5,615 nucleotides of DNA from Chloroflexota bacterium (lineage in GTDB: Bacteria > Chloroflexota > Limnocylindria > Limnocylindrales > CSP1-4): NCBI GenBank assembly GCA_021812735.1, contig JAKAMV010000678.1, positions 1 through 5,615 of the forward strand, read 5' to 3'. The notes under the pieces were generated by a model. The model saw only the letters and a list, made by a program, of their open reading frames with translations. It had not been told where the DNA came from and made no database searches. Numbering within the stretch: position 1 is the first letter of the stretch; every line of letters starts with the position of its first letter. This document shows, one piece after another, positions 4,640 to 5,615 of the stretch. A program made the position numbers and the translations under genes.

Positions 4640-5615
4640 GTGCGCCGATCCGCCCTCGTTCGCGCCGCGACTCGCGTCGCCTCCTCGCCCTCCGCCGCCA
4701 GATTCGGGCGCCCCTGGAGTTCCGTGGGCGTGGCAGGGGCCGTGGCCCTTGCCGTCCTCGGGCTCGGCCTCTCCTCGCCGTCGATCGTGCTGGCGCACGG
4801 CGATGAGCAGCTGCCGCCGCCGACCCTCGCCTCGTTGGCCCTCGGCTGGCAGTTCGACATCACCGTCTGGCTGCCCGCGGTCGGCGCCGTGGTGCTGTGG
4901 TGGCTGCTTGTCCGCCGTGTCCGGTCGCGTGGCGGGCGCGTCGCTGCTGTCCGAACGGCCGCCTGGGTCGCCGGGGTCGCGATCATCGTGACCGCACTCG
5001 ACTCCGGCATCGGCCTCTACGACACCACGCTGTTCAGCGTCCACATGGTCCAGCACCTGTTGCTGACCATGGCCGCCCCGCCGCTCCTGCTGTTCGCGGG
5101 CCCGATCACGCTCCTGCTGCAGGCCGCCACGCCCGCGGTTCGCCGACGCCGGATCCTGCCCGTGCTGCACTCCCGGGTGCTGGGCATCGTCGCCAACCCG
5201 GTCGTGGCGGGCGTGCTGTTCGCCCTGGTCATGTGGGGGACGCACATCTCGCCGGTGTTCGAGGCGTCCCTCGAGAACGTCACGATCCACGAGGCCGAGC
5301 ATGCAGCGTACCTCGCGTCCGCGCTCCTGCTGTGGTGGCCCGTCATCGGCCGCGACCCGTCGCCCCGGCGGCTGGGCCGCCCCGCCGGCGCGATCTACCT
5401 CGGGCTGCAGATGCCGCAGATGGCGTTCCTCTCGGTGGCCATGCTGATGGCACCGGCACCGCTGTATGCCGCGTACGCCAACACGACCCGCACCTGGGGC
5501 CCGACGCCCCTGGCCGACCAGCAGCTGGCGGCAGGGATCATGTGGGTCGGGGGGAGCCTGGTGTTCATCGGCGCGGTCATCGTGCTGATCGCGCTTTGGA
5601 TGCGCGATGAGGACC
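4640..5615 (+). CDS. ctaG: CtaG-like cytochrome c oxidase assembly factor (Caa3_CtaG family; 3' end outside window)
   Basis: Probable multi-spanning membrane protein that assists assembly of caa3-type oxidase, as described for Bacillus CtaG; it is unrelated in sequence to the proteobacterial Cox11-type CtaG. I read 325 residues with no stop before the window edge. A signal-like hydrophobic segment (about 29-51) ends with VLA before HGDEQ, a plausible cleavage or first-helix site. About six or seven helices follow (79-92, 105-123, 138-160, 184-204, 223-236, 250-272, 297-320). Motifs seen are FSVHMVQHLLL (132-142) with His135 and His139, IHEAEH (216-221), and LADQQLAAGIMW (291-302), which matches the family's DQQ-x-x-x-G-x-x-MW signature. 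The start is uncertain: GTG 4640 gives an Arg-containing N-region, ATG 4583 is in frame upstream, and GTG 4724 has GGAG four bases before it but leaves no positive charge. It is divergent from subunit III. The family call is firm. Confidence 0.9.
   Translation, partial: MRRSALVRAATRVASSPSAARFGRPWSSVGVAGAVALAVLGLGLSSPSIVLAHGDEQLPPPTLASLALGWQFDITVWLPAVGAVVLWWLLVRRVRSRGGRVAAVRTAAWVAGVAIIVTALDSGIGLYDTTLFSVHMVQHLLLTMAAPPLLLFAGPITLLLQAATPAVRRRRILPVLHSRVLGIVANPVVAGVLFALVMWGTHISPVFEASLENVTIHEAEHAAYLASALLLWWPVIGRDPSPRRLGRPAGAIYLGLQMPQMAFLSVAMLMAPAPLYAAYANTTRTWGPTPLADQQLAAGIMWVGGSLVFIGAVIVLIALWMRDED

Noticed and set aside
4477..5010. Long N-terminal extension of the subunit III frame
   Set aside because: It would overlap ctaG antisense. 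The translation is Arg/Thr/Pro-rich, and the good Shine-Dalgarno and family length place the start at 4476.
4577..5302. Minus-strand open frame of 241 codons opposite ctaG
   Set aside because: Its translation is Gly/Arg/Asp/Gln-rich without domains; it is a shadow of the ctaG coding strand.
4897..5610. Plus-strand open frame of 237 codons at the right end
   Set aside because: It is a different frame from the CtaG-like protein, which carries the HMVQH and DQQ motifs and predicted helices; this frame is Arg/Pro/Ala/His-rich.

Overview
The window is very GC-rich, with G or C at most third codon positions. It holds one compact, gene-dense block devoted to biogenesis of an aa3/caa3-type heme-copper cytochrome c oxidase. 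Lipoprotein-type signal sequences, free-standing Sco and thioredoxin-like lipoproteins, a CtaG of the Caa3_CtaG type and high GC suggest a Gram-positive-like or monoderm aerobe. Chloroflexota or a deep-branching actinobacterial lineage is most likely; I cannot settle the taxon from sequence alone.

Layout. Six genes lie on the minus strand and read right to left: oxidase subunit III (4476-3808); a membrane protein with a C-terminal type-1 copper (cupredoxin) domain (3759-2923); a TlpA/ResA-type thiol-disulfide lipoprotein (2912-2412); an ABC-transporter ATPase (2415-1417); its ABC-2-type permease (1420-626); and an SCO1/SenC copper chaperone lipoprotein (555 to beyond the left edge). Gaps are 47, 10, -4, -4 and 70 nt, so this looks like one operon, with two 4-nt stop/start overlaps tying redoxin, ATPase and permease together. 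A ctaG-like assembly factor reads the other way from about 4640 and runs off the right edge. The 163-nt divergent region between holds a candidate promoter for the minus-strand operon, a good Shine-Dalgarno that fixes the subunit III start, and a short dyad.

How the genes may work together. Sco, TlpA-like and CtaG proteins are known Cu-delivery or Cu-ligand-reduction factors for the CuA and CuB sites. Subunit III is a structural part of the enzyme. The cupredoxin protein could be an electron donor or accessory subunit, because its N-terminal half has a helical hairpin that resembles small oxidase subunits. The ABC transporter is the least explained member; its coupling to the redoxin gene suggests a role in oxidase maturation, but the cargo is unknown. 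Subunits I and II are not in the window.

I see no tRNA, rRNA, CRISPR array, transposon or phage element. Nothing proves a wholly new system. The most unusual points are the tetra-spanning cupredoxin fusion, the redoxin gene with no standard start codon ahead of its clear lipoprotein signal, and the coupled ABC exporter.
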